Under the pieces are notes generated by a model. It saw nothing but the letters and a program-made list of their open reading frames with translations. It made no database searches and was not told where the DNA came from. From an uncultured Eubacteriales bacterium (lineage in GTDB: Bacteria; Bacillota; Clostridia; Lachnospirales; Anaerotignaceae): DNA of 24,657 nucleotides. Each line of letters opens with the position of its first letter. Positions within the stretch are counted from its first letter, which is position 1. The translations under genes were made by a program, and so were the position numbers. Positions 6,532 through 12,873 of the stretch are shown in pieces. The stretch lies in assembly GCA_900548595.1 (NCBI GenBank), contig URLB01000009.1, positions 1 through 24,657 of the forward strand, in the 5' to 3' direction.

Positions 6532-7223
6532 ATATTTCTCCTCTTTTTATCAGTAATATACACACACGCGCCACTGCCGACTAAGACAGCAAGAACAGCG
6601 GAACAATAACCTGCTATTTTAAGCGCCATATCGGCAAAGAACGGTTCTACAAGAATATTTATAATCATATCCTTTTCGGGGTCAAGCAGCCAAAGGTCGT
6701 TATCGAAAAACAATTTATGAAAAATCACAAAACACCTGTTAAAATCAATTGCCGCCGCAACGGCGATAACAGCTGCCGCAGCAATTACGACAATCGATAT
6801 TATACCGGCATATAATAATAACTTTCCGACATCCATGCCCTTCATGGCTATTAACAGCAGTACGGAAACTATAAATATAATAGTAGACGCAGTCCTTATT
6901 TTAAATGCCGCATCGAATATTACTTTGCAATCCGCCATGTGTATTTTTTCTCTCTCACTGAAAAAATCACGGGTTTCTCCGTTCACTTCGGTAATAATAT
7001 TCTCCAAATTTTCTCTGTCTCCGTTAAGGTAAGGCATAAGCTCGTCCATCACATACATTATGTCATCCATATCCATGTCTATATTATCGGTAACAGTATG
7101 TTTTTCAAGCTCTTTCCTATAATATTCCATATTTCCGAAAACAGCCAAGGAAACCGCATTTAAAAGAGTCATAACTATCAGTGATATCGCCGATATAAAC
7201 AGTATAATCCTTTTAAAATTCAT
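6528..7223 (-). CDS. DUF1461/TIGR01906 integral membrane protein, Lit-like lipoprotein transacylase candidate
   Basis: The 231-residue protein has about four to five membrane segments (near residues 5-27, 113-128, 134-160 and 205-225) and a large outside loop between the first two. The loop carries DDIMYVMDELMPYLNGD and SEREKIHMADCKVIFD (H95); a later stretch carries CFVIFHKLFFDNDLWLLDPE (H169). These are the signature blocks of TIGR01906/DUF1461. From memory, this family includes Lit of Enterococcus, which moves an acyl chain on the N-terminal cysteine of lipoproteins to form the lyso form, and whose two invariant histidines match H95 and H169. I therefore propose Lit-like activity, but family members in Clostridia are untested. 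The start at 7223 has GGAGG at six bases and overlaps the upstream gene by 11 bases; its own end overlaps the next gene. Confidence 0.8.
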   Translation of the reverse strand: MNFKRIILFISAISLIVMTLLNAVSLAVFGNMEYYRKELEKHTVTDNIDMDMDDIMYVMDELMPYLNGDRENLENIITEVNGETRDFFSEREKIHMADCKVIFDAAFKIRTASTIIFIVSVLLLIAMKGMDVGKLLLYAGIISIVVIAAAAVIAVAAAIDFNRCFVIFHKLFFDNDLWLLDPEKDMIINILVEPFFADMALKIAGYCSAVLAVLVGSGACVYITDKKRRNI

Positions 7224-7482
7224 GTCTGTCCTCCAACATATATCTCAGAAGTTCAAACGCCTCGTATTTACCGGCAGCAATTCCGTAAACGGTATATTTA
7301 TCTCTGTTTCTTTCTTTTAAAAGCTCCTTGGAACTCATAATTTCATACATAAATTTTCCACCGTTATTCTTCTTGCATATACAAAATATGCCTGCCGGCT
7401 CCTTTACGTTTTTCAGCATATATACAATTAAATCGATATCCGCTATATCTTTACCTATATAAAGCTCATTAAAAAACTCCAT
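7213..7482 (-). CDS. Small cytoplasmic protein of unknown function, first gene of the operon
   Basis: I do not recognise this 89-residue product. It has no signal peptide or membrane segment and reads as an alpha/beta protein: an acidic N-terminal helix region (MEFFNELYIGKDIADIDLIV), a strand with cysteines (AGIFCICKK), a strand with FMYEIM, a charged KELLKERNRDK segment and a C-terminal helix (GKYEAFELLRYMLEDRHEF). The ATG at 7482 has GGAGTGG close upstream and is about 23 bases from the predicted transcription start, so the gene looks real despite its size. It overlaps the Lit-like gene by 11 bases, implying coupled translation. It may be an operon-specific accessory protein. Confidence 0.7.
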   Translation of the reverse strand: MEFFNELYIGKDIADIDLIVYMLKNVKEPAGIFCICKKNNGGKFMYEIMSSKELLKERNRDKYTVYGIAAGKYEAFELLRYMLEDRHEF

Positions 7483-7511
7483 ATTACCACTCCGAAAACA
7501 TAGATAGGTTT

Positions 7512-7540
7512 AGTATACCAAATTTTATGGTTTTTGAAAA
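7512..7540 (-). promoter_or_regulatory. Promoter of the six-gene gerW-CARF operon
   Basis: On the minus strand TTTTCA (7540-7535), a 17-base spacer and TATACT (7517-7512), with an extended -10 TGG before it, precede the first start codon by about 30 bases. It looks like a vegetative SigA promoter rather than a SigF or SigG one, so the operon may be expressed outside sporulation. Confidence 0.7.
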
Positions 7541-7698
7541 CAAAAGCCGATATTTTTAATGGAAATAATAACAGATATTATTTTAATCAACATCGTAAAC
7601 ATCTTTAACTAAAAATCTAAATACTTACCGATTTCCATTCAATACACAAATCTATTATTTTTCAACATTATATTATCTCCGATTAATCCAATAAAAAT

Positions 7699-7748
7699 AA
7701 CCGTCTGCTTTATATATTGACGTTGTCATATAACAAAAACAAACGGTT
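7699..7748 (-). terminator. Terminator of the MATE exporter gene
   Basis: An outer stem AACCGT (7699-7704) with ACGGTT (7743-7748) encloses an inner, imperfect TTATATATTGAC/GTCATATAA hairpin (7710-7733). On the minus strand it is followed by ATTTTTATT. The rest of the 7541-7778 gap is AT-rich with no gene that I can see. Confidence 0.65.
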
Positions 7749-7778
7749 AATTTTGATTTTTTACTTTTTATTTTTTTC

Positions 7779-9188
7779 TTAATTCAGTTGCTTTTTTCGC
7801 AACAACAGCGATTTAATGCTGTACTCTCCTTTTTCCTTATACTTTCTCATAGTAATGTAATATGTAGCTAAAAGAAAAATATCAGCTGCAACCCATGCGA
7901 TAGGGTTTGAAAGACATACTCCGACATACCCTATGTATTTGACGAGTATAAACGCCGTAACCGATCTTCCTGCAAGTTCCGTTACACCTGCTATGGTTGT
8001 TACCGCTGATTTTCCTATTCCCTGCAGGGTATTCCTGTAAATAAATATTATTCCGAGGCACGGATAAAAAATACTCTGATAAATAAGAAACTCCATCGAA
8101 TAGTTTATCATTTCAGAATAGTATGCCGCAGCCTCTCCGCTTGCGCCGTTTAAGAAAAGTCCGGTCATGGGAACACCCAATCCAAGGCAGAAAGCAAGTC
8201 CCAATCCCCACGATATAATACAATATACCATTGAGGCAAAGACGCCGTCTTTTATTCTGTCGAATTTTTTCGCTCCGTAATTCTGTCCGGCATATGTAGC
8301 GCATGCCGTTCCCAGTGAGTTAAATGTCTGGTTTGCTATATTATCTATTTTTGTAGCCGCCGTATATCCTGTTACAACGCCCGGCATGGAACTGTTAAGT
8401 CCGTTAAGCGCCGCCTGTTGGAATATACAACCGACAGCGGTTATGGAAAACTGAAGAGCCATAGGAAGTCCGACATATATATGTCCCTTTATCATATTTA
8501 AGTCAATTTTCCAGTCTGACTTATGCAACCTAAGAGCAGGGTATGCCTTAAACATATAGGCTATACACACAGCGCCTGATATAAACTGGCTGACAACCGT
8601 TGCGAATCCCGCTCCTATATACGTCATATCAAAACCTACTATACAAACAAAGTCAAGTATTACATTTAATACTGCCGAAAACACAAGGCAAAAAAGAGGC
8701 GTCCTGCTGTCTCCAACCGCCCTAAGTGTATTTGCGGCTATATTATATAAAATAGTTGCTCCTATTCCCCAAAATATCGTAACAAGATAATAGTAGGCAT
8801 ATTCATAATAGCTTTCCGGCGTATTCATTGCTTTAAGCAAAGGGCCTGCAAGCGGAACCGAAATCGCCGTAAGAAGTGCCGTCATTACTAAGCATAGTTC
8901 AAACGATACCGCGATACTTCTTCTTAATCCATTTTCATCTCTTGCTCCGAAAAACTGACTCGTTCTTACTCCGAATCCCGATGTAAGTCCCCAAACAAGT
9001 CCCAATATAAGGAAACTGATAGACGATGTACATCCTACTCCGGACATTGCGTCAGACGATACGGTATGGCCTACGATTATTGTATCCGCCATATTATAAA
9101 GCTGCTGAAATATATTACCTATAAGTATGGGAAGTGAAAATTTAAGTATAAGCTTAAAAGGACTTCCTTCAGTCAAATCCAGCCTCAC
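7779..9188 (-). CDS. MATE family multidrug/cation antiporter (NorM/DinF type)
   Basis: The 469-residue protein has about twelve hydrophobic segments and the hallmarks of MATE exporters. These include an N-terminal LTEGSPFKLILKFSLPILIG followed by NIFQQLYNMADTIIVGHTV, the repeat GLTSGFGVRTSQFFGARD, TLRAVGDSRTPLF in the middle, and a second half starting KGHIYVGLPMALQFSITAVG with GQNYGAKKFDRIKDGV. MATE proteins use Na+ or H+ gradients to expel drugs and toxic metabolites across the cytoplasmic membrane. The substrate cannot be read from sequence. The start is a GTG at 9188 with CGGAGG eight bases upstream; an overlapping ATG is out of frame. It is a single gene with its own promoter and terminator. 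Confidence 0.94.
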   Translation of the reverse strand: MRLDLTEGSPFKLILKFSLPILIGNIFQQLYNMADTIIVGHTVSSDAMSGVGCTSSISFLILGLVWGLTSGFGVRTSQFFGARDENGLRRSIAVSFELCLVMTALLTAISVPLAGPLLKAMNTPESYYEYAYYYLVTIFWGIGATILYNIAANTLRAVGDSRTPLFCLVFSAVLNVILDFVCIVGFDMTYIGAGFATVVSQFISGAVCIAYMFKAYPALRLHKSDWKIDLNMIKGHIYVGLPMALQFSITAVGCIFQQAALNGLNSSMPGVVTGYTAATKIDNIANQTFNSLGTACATYAGQNYGAKKFDRIKDGVFASMVYCIISWGLGLAFCLGLGVPMTGLFLNGASGEAAAYYSEMINYSMEFLIYQSIFYPCLGIIFIYRNTLQGIGKSAVTTIAGVTELAGRSVTAFILVKYIGYVGVCLSNPIAWVAADIFLLATYYITMRKYKEKGEYSIKSLLLRKKQLN

Positions 9189-9238
9189 ATTAATTACCTC
9201 CGATTAATAATACATTAAATTTCTTTTTGCAGTTAGAT

Positions 9239-9267
9239 ATTCTAGTACAACATACTAAAAAAATCAA
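9239..9267 (-). promoter_or_regulatory. SigA promoter of the MATE gene with an overlapping palindrome
   Basis: On the minus strand TTGATT (9267-9262), a 17-base spacer and TAGAAT (9244-9239) lie about 50 bases upstream of the GTG start. A small palindrome, TAGTA-caaca-TACTA (9243-9257), covers most of the spacer and could be a repressor site. Confidence 0.65.
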
Positions 9268-9390
9268 TATAATATCATTAATTAGTGCTATTGATTTTAA
9301 AATTCATCATATCTTTTATACTAATTTGTTTGTTCATGATACTACTAAAAAGCTACATGGGTAATAGATTTCTACTTAAAGCTATAGTTC

Positions 9391-9423
9391 CGATATAATA
9401 AAATAAATCAATTTATTATATCC
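9391..9423. repeat. AT-rich inverted repeat in a 418-base gene-free stretch
   Basis: GATATAATAAA (9392-9402) is repeated inverted at 9412-9422 around a nine-base loop. The gap 9189-9606 has no convincing gene: it holds the MATE promoter at its left end, this palindrome, a short AAAGCC/GGCTTT hairpin (9477-9498) and the tRNA promoter at its right end. Confidence 0.6.
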
Positions 9424-9541
9424 GATGCTCAAGCATATCATAGTGAAGATAAATTTCTTAAATGATTTTGCTCCTAAAAGCCCTAAATTACAGGCTTTCT
9501 CAGCCGATTGATAATTTTTTAAATTTTTTTTCAAAAAAGTG

Positions 9542-9570
9542 TTGACAAAAAGCACCTATATGAATATAAT
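9542..9570 (+). promoter_or_regulatory. Strong SigA promoter of the tRNA-Gly/tRNA-Arg unit
   Basis: Perfect TTGACA (9542-9547), a 17-base spacer and perfect TATAAT (9565-9570) lie about 30 bases upstream of the predicted transcript end of the precursor and 37 bases before tRNA-Gly. Confidence 0.9.
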
Positions 9571-9606
9571 AAGTATTGTTGATTGACAAAACAACCAATA
9601 AACAGT

Positions 9607-9677
9607 GCGGGTGTAGTTCAATGGTAGAACGTCAGCCTTCCAAGCTGAACACGAGAGTTCGATTCTCTTCACCCGCT
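9607..9677 (+). tRNA. trnG: tRNA-Gly (anticodon TCC)
   Basis: A full cloverleaf can be drawn: acceptor GCGGGTG with CACCCGC, a D arm with AGTTCAATGGTAGAAC, anticodon stem TCAGC/GCTGA around the loop CTTCCAA, and a T arm GAGAG-TTCGATT-CTCTT. The discriminator is T, as usual for glycine. CCA is not encoded. Confidence 0.95.
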
Positions 9678-9696
9678 TTTATTATGTTTTAAATAT

Positions 9697-9770
<74 letters not shown>

Positions 9771-9777
9771 TAAAAAA

Positions 9778-9814
9778 ATACGGCAAAGCTGTTGAAAAGC
9801 TTTGCCGTATATTT
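9778..9814 (+). terminator. Terminator after the tRNA-Gly/Arg unit
   Basis: ATACGGCAAAGCT (9778-9790) pairs with AGCTTTGCCGTAT (9798-9810) in a 13-base stem with a seven-base loop, followed by ATTTT. It starts eight bases after tRNA-Arg. Confidence 0.85.
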
Positions 9815-9820
9815 TATAAT
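9792..9820 (+). promoter_or_regulatory. Candidate promoter of tRNA-Leu, embedded in the preceding terminator
   Basis: TTGAAA (9792-9797, in the terminator loop), a 17-base spacer formed by the terminator's right arm, and perfect TATAAT (9815-9820). The predicted transcript would have a leader of about 95 bases before tRNA-Leu. No better promoter is visible between the two. Confidence 0.6.
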
Positions 9821-9887
9821 AAGAATATAAATAATGTCCCTATATCGGTTTCCTTTCTCGGGAACTTTAGGCACTTATGTTTATCGG

Positions 9888-9908
9888 GCAAGCTGATAGC
9901 TTGCTTTT
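9888..9908 (+). terminator. Terminator-like hairpin in the tRNA-Leu leader
   Basis: GCAAGC-TGATA-GCTTGC (9888-9904) followed by TTTT (9905-9908) has the form of a short intrinsic terminator. It stands 14 bases before tRNA-Leu and after the only visible promoter, so it may attenuate the transcript or act as a processing signal. Confidence 0.5.
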
Positions 9909-9922
9909 GTTGTCTTAAATAA

Positions 9923-10002
9923 GCGGTTATGGCGGAATTGGTAGACGCGCCGGACTTAGAATCCGGTTCGAAAGAGTGCAGGTTCAAGCCCTGTTAACCG
10001 CA
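9923..10002 (+). tRNA. trnL: tRNA-Leu (anticodon TAG)
   Basis: The acceptor GCGGTTA pairs with TAACCGC. The D arm carries GGCGGAATTGGTAGACGC, typical of leucine tRNAs. The anticodon stem CCGGA/TCCGG holds the loop CTTAGAA, giving TAG. The variable arm is only about 11 bases (TTCGAAAGAGT), short for a class II tRNA. The T arm GCAGG-TTCAAGC-CCTGT and discriminator A follow. CCA is not encoded. Confidence 0.93.
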
Positions 10003-10007
10003 TTTTT

Positions 10008-10036
10008 AAAAGCTTCGATTTATCGGAGCTTTTTTA
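10008..10036 (+). terminator. Terminator of tRNA-Leu
   Basis: AAAAGCTTCGAT (10008-10019) pairs with ATCGGAGCTTTT (10022-10033) with one T-G pair, followed by more T. It starts six bases after the tRNA. Confidence 0.8.
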
Positions 10037-10090
10037 TTTCTCCTCTACTTTATCATATCATTCCGTGAAATAGTCAAATTTATCCAAATA

Positions 10091-10119
10091 GAAAAGACGG
10101 ATATTCTTTAATATCCGTC
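10091..10119 (-). terminator. Terminator of uppP
   Basis: GACGGATATT (10096-10105) pairs with AATATCCGTC (10110-10119) around a four-base loop. On the minus strand TTTTC follows. It lies seven bases beyond the uppP stop. Confidence 0.8.
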
Positions 10120-10125
10120 CCTAAG

Positions 10126-10950
10126 TTATTTTGCCAATCCGAAATATAAAAGTACAATAGCTCCCAAAACAATTCTATACCATCCGAACACTTTAAAGTC
10201 ATGCTTTTTAATATAAGCCATTAAAAATCTTATTACAATAACAGAAACTATAAATGCGGATATCATACCGACTAAGAGTATTGCAACTTCCATACCCGTA
10301 AACGACAAACCGAACTTAACAAGTTTCAGCAGGCTGGCTCCGAACATTACCGGTATTGCCAAAAAGAATGTAAATTCCGCGGCAACAGTTCTTGATACGC
10401 CTATAAGCAAAGCGCCTACAATAGTTGCCCCCGATCTTGATGTTCCCGGAAATACTGCGGCTATCAGCTGGAATAATCCTATTACAAAGGCTGTTCTGTA
10501 TGTAATATCACTTAAGCGTCTTACTCTAGGCCTTACGCCTCTGTTTTTATTTTCAATAATTATAAATGCTATACCGAATATAATAAGCATTATTCCGACA
10601 GTTGTGGAGTTATAAAAAAGTTCGTCTATCTTGTCGTCAAATAATAATCCTACAATCGCCGCAGGTATACACGCAACAACTATTTTAAGCCACATGTCTA
10701 TCTTTTCCATGTCTACCCTTACTCGGCCTTTTGTTTTTTTGAAAGGAAAAATCTTATGCCAAAAAATCAATACAACCGCAAGTATAGCTCCCAGCTGTAT
10801 AACAACTTCGAACATTTTCCAAAATTCCTCTGTAACATTCATCGGCAAAATTTCTTTAAGTAATATCAGATGTCCGGTACTGCTTATGGGAAGCCACTCC
10901 GTTATTCCTTCAACTATACCGAAAATTAAAGATTTTAATATTTCAAACAC
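10126..10950 (-). CDS. uppP: Undecaprenyl-diphosphatase (BacA/UppP type)
   Basis: UppP removes one phosphate from undecaprenyl diphosphate on the outer face of the membrane, recycling the lipid carrier for cell-wall synthesis; extra copies give bacitracin resistance. The 274-residue product has the two BacA motifs: E14-G-I-T-E18-WLPISSTGHL near the N-terminus and PGTSRSGATI in the middle (near 160-170). It is rich in hydrophobic helices, fitting the eight-helix inverted-repeat fold. The GTG at 10950 is chosen as the start because GGAGAGG lies six bases before it and the product then begins at the family start; the frame is open further upstream without a ribosome-binding site. Its promoter sits immediately after the half-TauE gene, so it can be expressed separately from the genes upstream. 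Confidence 0.96.
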   Translation of the reverse strand: MFEILKSLIFGIVEGITEWLPISSTGHLILLKEILPMNVTEEFWKMFEVVIQLGAILAVVLIFWHKIFPFKKTKGRVRVDMEKIDMWLKIVVACIPAAIVGLLFDDKIDELFYNSTTVGIMLIIFGIAFIIIENKNRGVRPRVRRLSDITYRTAFVIGLFQLIAAVFPGTSRSGATIVGALLIGVSRTVAAEFTFFLAIPVMFGASLLKLVKFGLSFTGMEVAILLVGMISAFIVSVIVIRFLMAYIKKHDFKVFGWYRIVLGAIVLLYFGLAK

Positions 10951-10987
10951 AATACACCTCTCCAAACTATAAATTATTACTGTATAC

Positions 10988-11016
10988 ATTATAGTTATAT
11001 ACGAAGTATATTACAA
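10988..11016 (-). promoter_or_regulatory. SigA promoter of uppP
   Basis: On the minus strand TTGTAA (11016-11011), a 17-base spacer and perfect TATAAT (10993-10988). It begins one base after the stop of the TauE-half gene. Confidence 0.75.
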
Positions 11017-11373
11017 TTATTTTTTTCTTAATTCACCTATTCCCATAAAAACAAGAAATACCGCAAATATTTTTCTAAGCATACCTGAATCAATACTTAT
11101 TGCCGCTAAAGAGCCTATAACAGCGCCGACTATGCCATATATAACTATCGGCTTTACAACCTTTTTTTCAACATTTCCGCTTTTTACATGCGTTATAAGC
11201 GCTATCACTGCCGTCGGTATAAAATATATAAGATTTATCCCCTGTATTCCCTGTTGACTTATATCCGTCATCATGACAAGCGCAGGTATAAGTATCGTTC
11301 CTCCTCCTACTCCCATTCCGCTTATAATTCCCGACAACAATCCTATAACTGCCAAGAAGACCACATTCATCAT
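11017..11373 (-). CDS. Half-length TauE/SafE (DUF81) membrane protein, second of a pair
   Basis: The 118-residue product holds one TauE/SafE repeat: LLSGIISGMGVGGGTILIPA at the start, about four transmembrane segments, and a C-terminal MLRKIFAVFLVFMGIGELRKK. Full-length TauE/SafE proteins (roughly 250 residues) carry two such repeats and export sulfite, sulfoacetate or similar anions. Here the repeats are on separate genes. The start is an ATG at 11373 (or 11370), overlapping the upstream stop as ATGA, with GAGG about eight bases before it. Both proteins have clean ends and coupled translation, so this looks like a working two-subunit form rather than a decayed gene. Substrate unknown. Confidence 0.85.
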   Translation of the reverse strand: MMNVVFLAVIGLLSGIISGMGVGGGTILIPALVMMTDISQQGIQGINLIYFIPTAVIALITHVKSGNVEKKVVKPIVIYGIVGAVIGSLAAISIDSGMLRKIFAVFLVFMGIGELRKK

Positions 11374-11723
11374 ATAAACATCCTCACCGCCGCCATCAGC
11401 ATAGCGGCTCCGAATATAATATGGAGCCACCTTCCCGAAATTTTATTTAAAAGTTTAGCTCCTATAAATCCGCCTATAATGCCGCCGACAGAAACCGCTA
11501 TTGTCTCAATCCACGGAATATCCGCCTTGAACAAATATATTATAGCCGATAAAGCAGAAAGCGGCAGTATTATGGCTATTGCCGTTGCATGAGACTTATG
11601 CGCGTCTATATCCAAATATTTTTCCATACACGGCACAACAACAGTTCCCCCTCCCGAACCGAACAGTCCGTTCGCCAGTCCTGTTATAAGCCCTATAAAA
11701 ATTGTTTTTTGTTTTCTTTCCAA
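11370..11723 (-). CDS. Half-length TauE/SafE (DUF81) membrane protein, first of a pair
   Basis: The 117-residue product begins with the repeat signature GLITGLANGLFGSGGGTVVVP and contains SHATAIAIILPLSALSAIIY, GGIIGGFIGAKLLNKISGRW and a final hydrophobic helix, giving about four transmembrane segments. It is the partner of the gene that overlaps its stop codon. The start is a TTG at 11723 with GGTGA about seven bases upstream; no ATG is available near this position. An in-frame fusion of the two would give a normal-length TauE/SafE protein. I did not find a convincing promoter in the 180-base divergent gap to the binding-protein gene. Confidence 0.83.
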   Translation of the reverse strand: MERKQKTIFIGLITGLANGLFGSGGGTVVVPCMEKYLDIDAHKSHATAIAIILPLSALSAIIYLFKADIPWIETIAVSVGGIIGGFIGAKLLNKISGRWLHIIFGAAMLMAAVRMFI

Positions 11724-11844
11724 AATTAATCACCCAAATTTATTTTGGTTCATTTAAGTCTTTTATATTCATTATTTTTGATTCCATACTATCTATAAAT
11801 GCAAATATAAATTTGCTCTATATAATAAACAATTTATATAGTTC

Positions 11845-11873
11845 TTGAAATTAACGTCTAAATATCGTACACT
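11845..11873 (+). promoter_or_regulatory. Candidate promoter of the binding-protein/cysG operon
   Basis: TTGAAA (11845-11850), a 17-base spacer and TACACT (11868-11873). It is 35 bases before the TTG start at 11908. I see no cobalamin riboswitch signature in the gap. Confidence 0.5.
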
Positions 11874-11907
11874 TTTATAATTAGCCCAATAAAAGGAGGA
11901 CAAAAAA

Positions 11908-12861
11908 TTGAAAAAAAACTTTTGTAAAAAAATATTACCATTTGTTTTTATCGGTATTATAATGACAGGTTGTACTGCCAAGTCTTCTGACAATAATGTC
12001 GAAAGCACTCAAATCGCTCAGGCAGAATATACTTTTACCGATGACTTAGGCAGGGAAGTCTCTGTAAGCTCGCCTAAAAGCGTTGTAACTCTCATAGGCT
12101 CTTTTACAGATATATGGCTGCTTTCAGGCGGTACGGTAACAGGCGCATGCGACGACTCTTGGGCGTCCCTTAATCTTGACTTGCCCGATAATGTTATAAA
12201 CACGGGAAAGGTTAAAGAACCCAACCTCGAATCTATTTTGAGCGCCGAACCAGACTTTATAATAGGAAGCGTAAAAACATCATCCAATCTCGATCTCATG
12301 GAAACTTTTGAAAGCCTCGGTATACCATGCGCTTATTTTGATGTAACAGGTTTTGACGACTATCTCGATATGCTTAATATTTGTACCGATATAACAGGAA
12401 GAAAAGATTTGTATAAAGCAAACGGTCTTGATGTTCAGCAGCAAATAGAAAACGCCGTAAAAAAGGCTGACGGAAGTTCTCCCGAAGTACTCTATTTACG
12501 CACATCGGCTTCGAGCGTAACGGCAAAAGGAAGCGAAGGAAACGTATGCGGAGAAATTCTTTCCGATCTCGGATGTATAAATATAGCGGACGGAAACGCA
12601 TCTCTCTCGGAAAATCTGAGCCTTGAGGCAATATTACAGGCAGATCCCGACTATATTTTCGTTACTCCGCAGGGTACCGATAAAGAAGCGGCCATAGCAA
12701 ATATAGACCATCTGTTTACTTCCAATCCCGCATGGCAGTCTCTAAGCGCCGTAAAAAACGGCAACTATTACGTTCTCGACCCATATTTATATAATCTAAA
12801 GCCAAATGAAAGATGGGGAGAAGCGTATGAAAAAATGGCTGACATACTTTATGAAAAATAA
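11908..12861 (+). CDS. Substrate-binding lipoprotein of a siderophore/cobalamin-type ABC importer
   Basis: The 317-residue product is a lipoprotein (signal ending IIMTGC, lipidated C22) with a Peripla_BP_2 (PF01497) fold. It shows YTFTDDLGREVSV at the start, VVTLIGSFTDIWLLSGG, LESILSAEPDFIIGS before the linking helix, and LEAILQADPDYIFV and NPAWQSLSAVKNGNYYVLDP in the second lobe. This class delivers Fe-siderophores, heme, cobalamin or similar metal chelates to a BtuCD/FecCD-type importer. No permease or ATPase gene is next to it; instead it is 12 bases before a CysG-like gene, which suggests a tetrapyrrole- or metal-linked ligand. The start is TTG at 11908 with AAGGAGG eight bases upstream. 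Confidence 0.88.
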   Translation: MKKNFCKKILPFVFIGIIMTGCTAKSSDNNVESTQIAQAEYTFTDDLGREVSVSSPKSVVTLIGSFTDIWLLSGGTVTGACDDSWASLNLDLPDNVINTGKVKEPNLESILSAEPDFIIGSVKTSSNLDLMETFESLGIPCAYFDVTGFDDYLDMLNICTDITGRKDLYKANGLDVQQQIENAVKKADGSSPEVLYLRTSASSVTAKGSEGNVCGEILSDLGCINIADGNASLSENLSLEAILQADPDYIFVTPQGTDKEAAIANIDHLFTSNPAWQSLSAVKNGNYYVLDPYLYNLKPNERWGEAYEKMADILYEK

Positions 12862-12873
12862 GAGGTGATTTGT

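Noticed and set aside
11188..11592. Plus-strand frame of 134 codons
   Set aside because: It is antisense to the two TauE halves, rich in Tyr and Arg, with no start signal.
11724..11907. Possible cobalamin riboswitch before the binding-protein/cysG operon
   Set aside because: The gap is AT-rich and lacks the B12-box and GCCACTG elements; it is also short for a full riboswitch plus expression platform.
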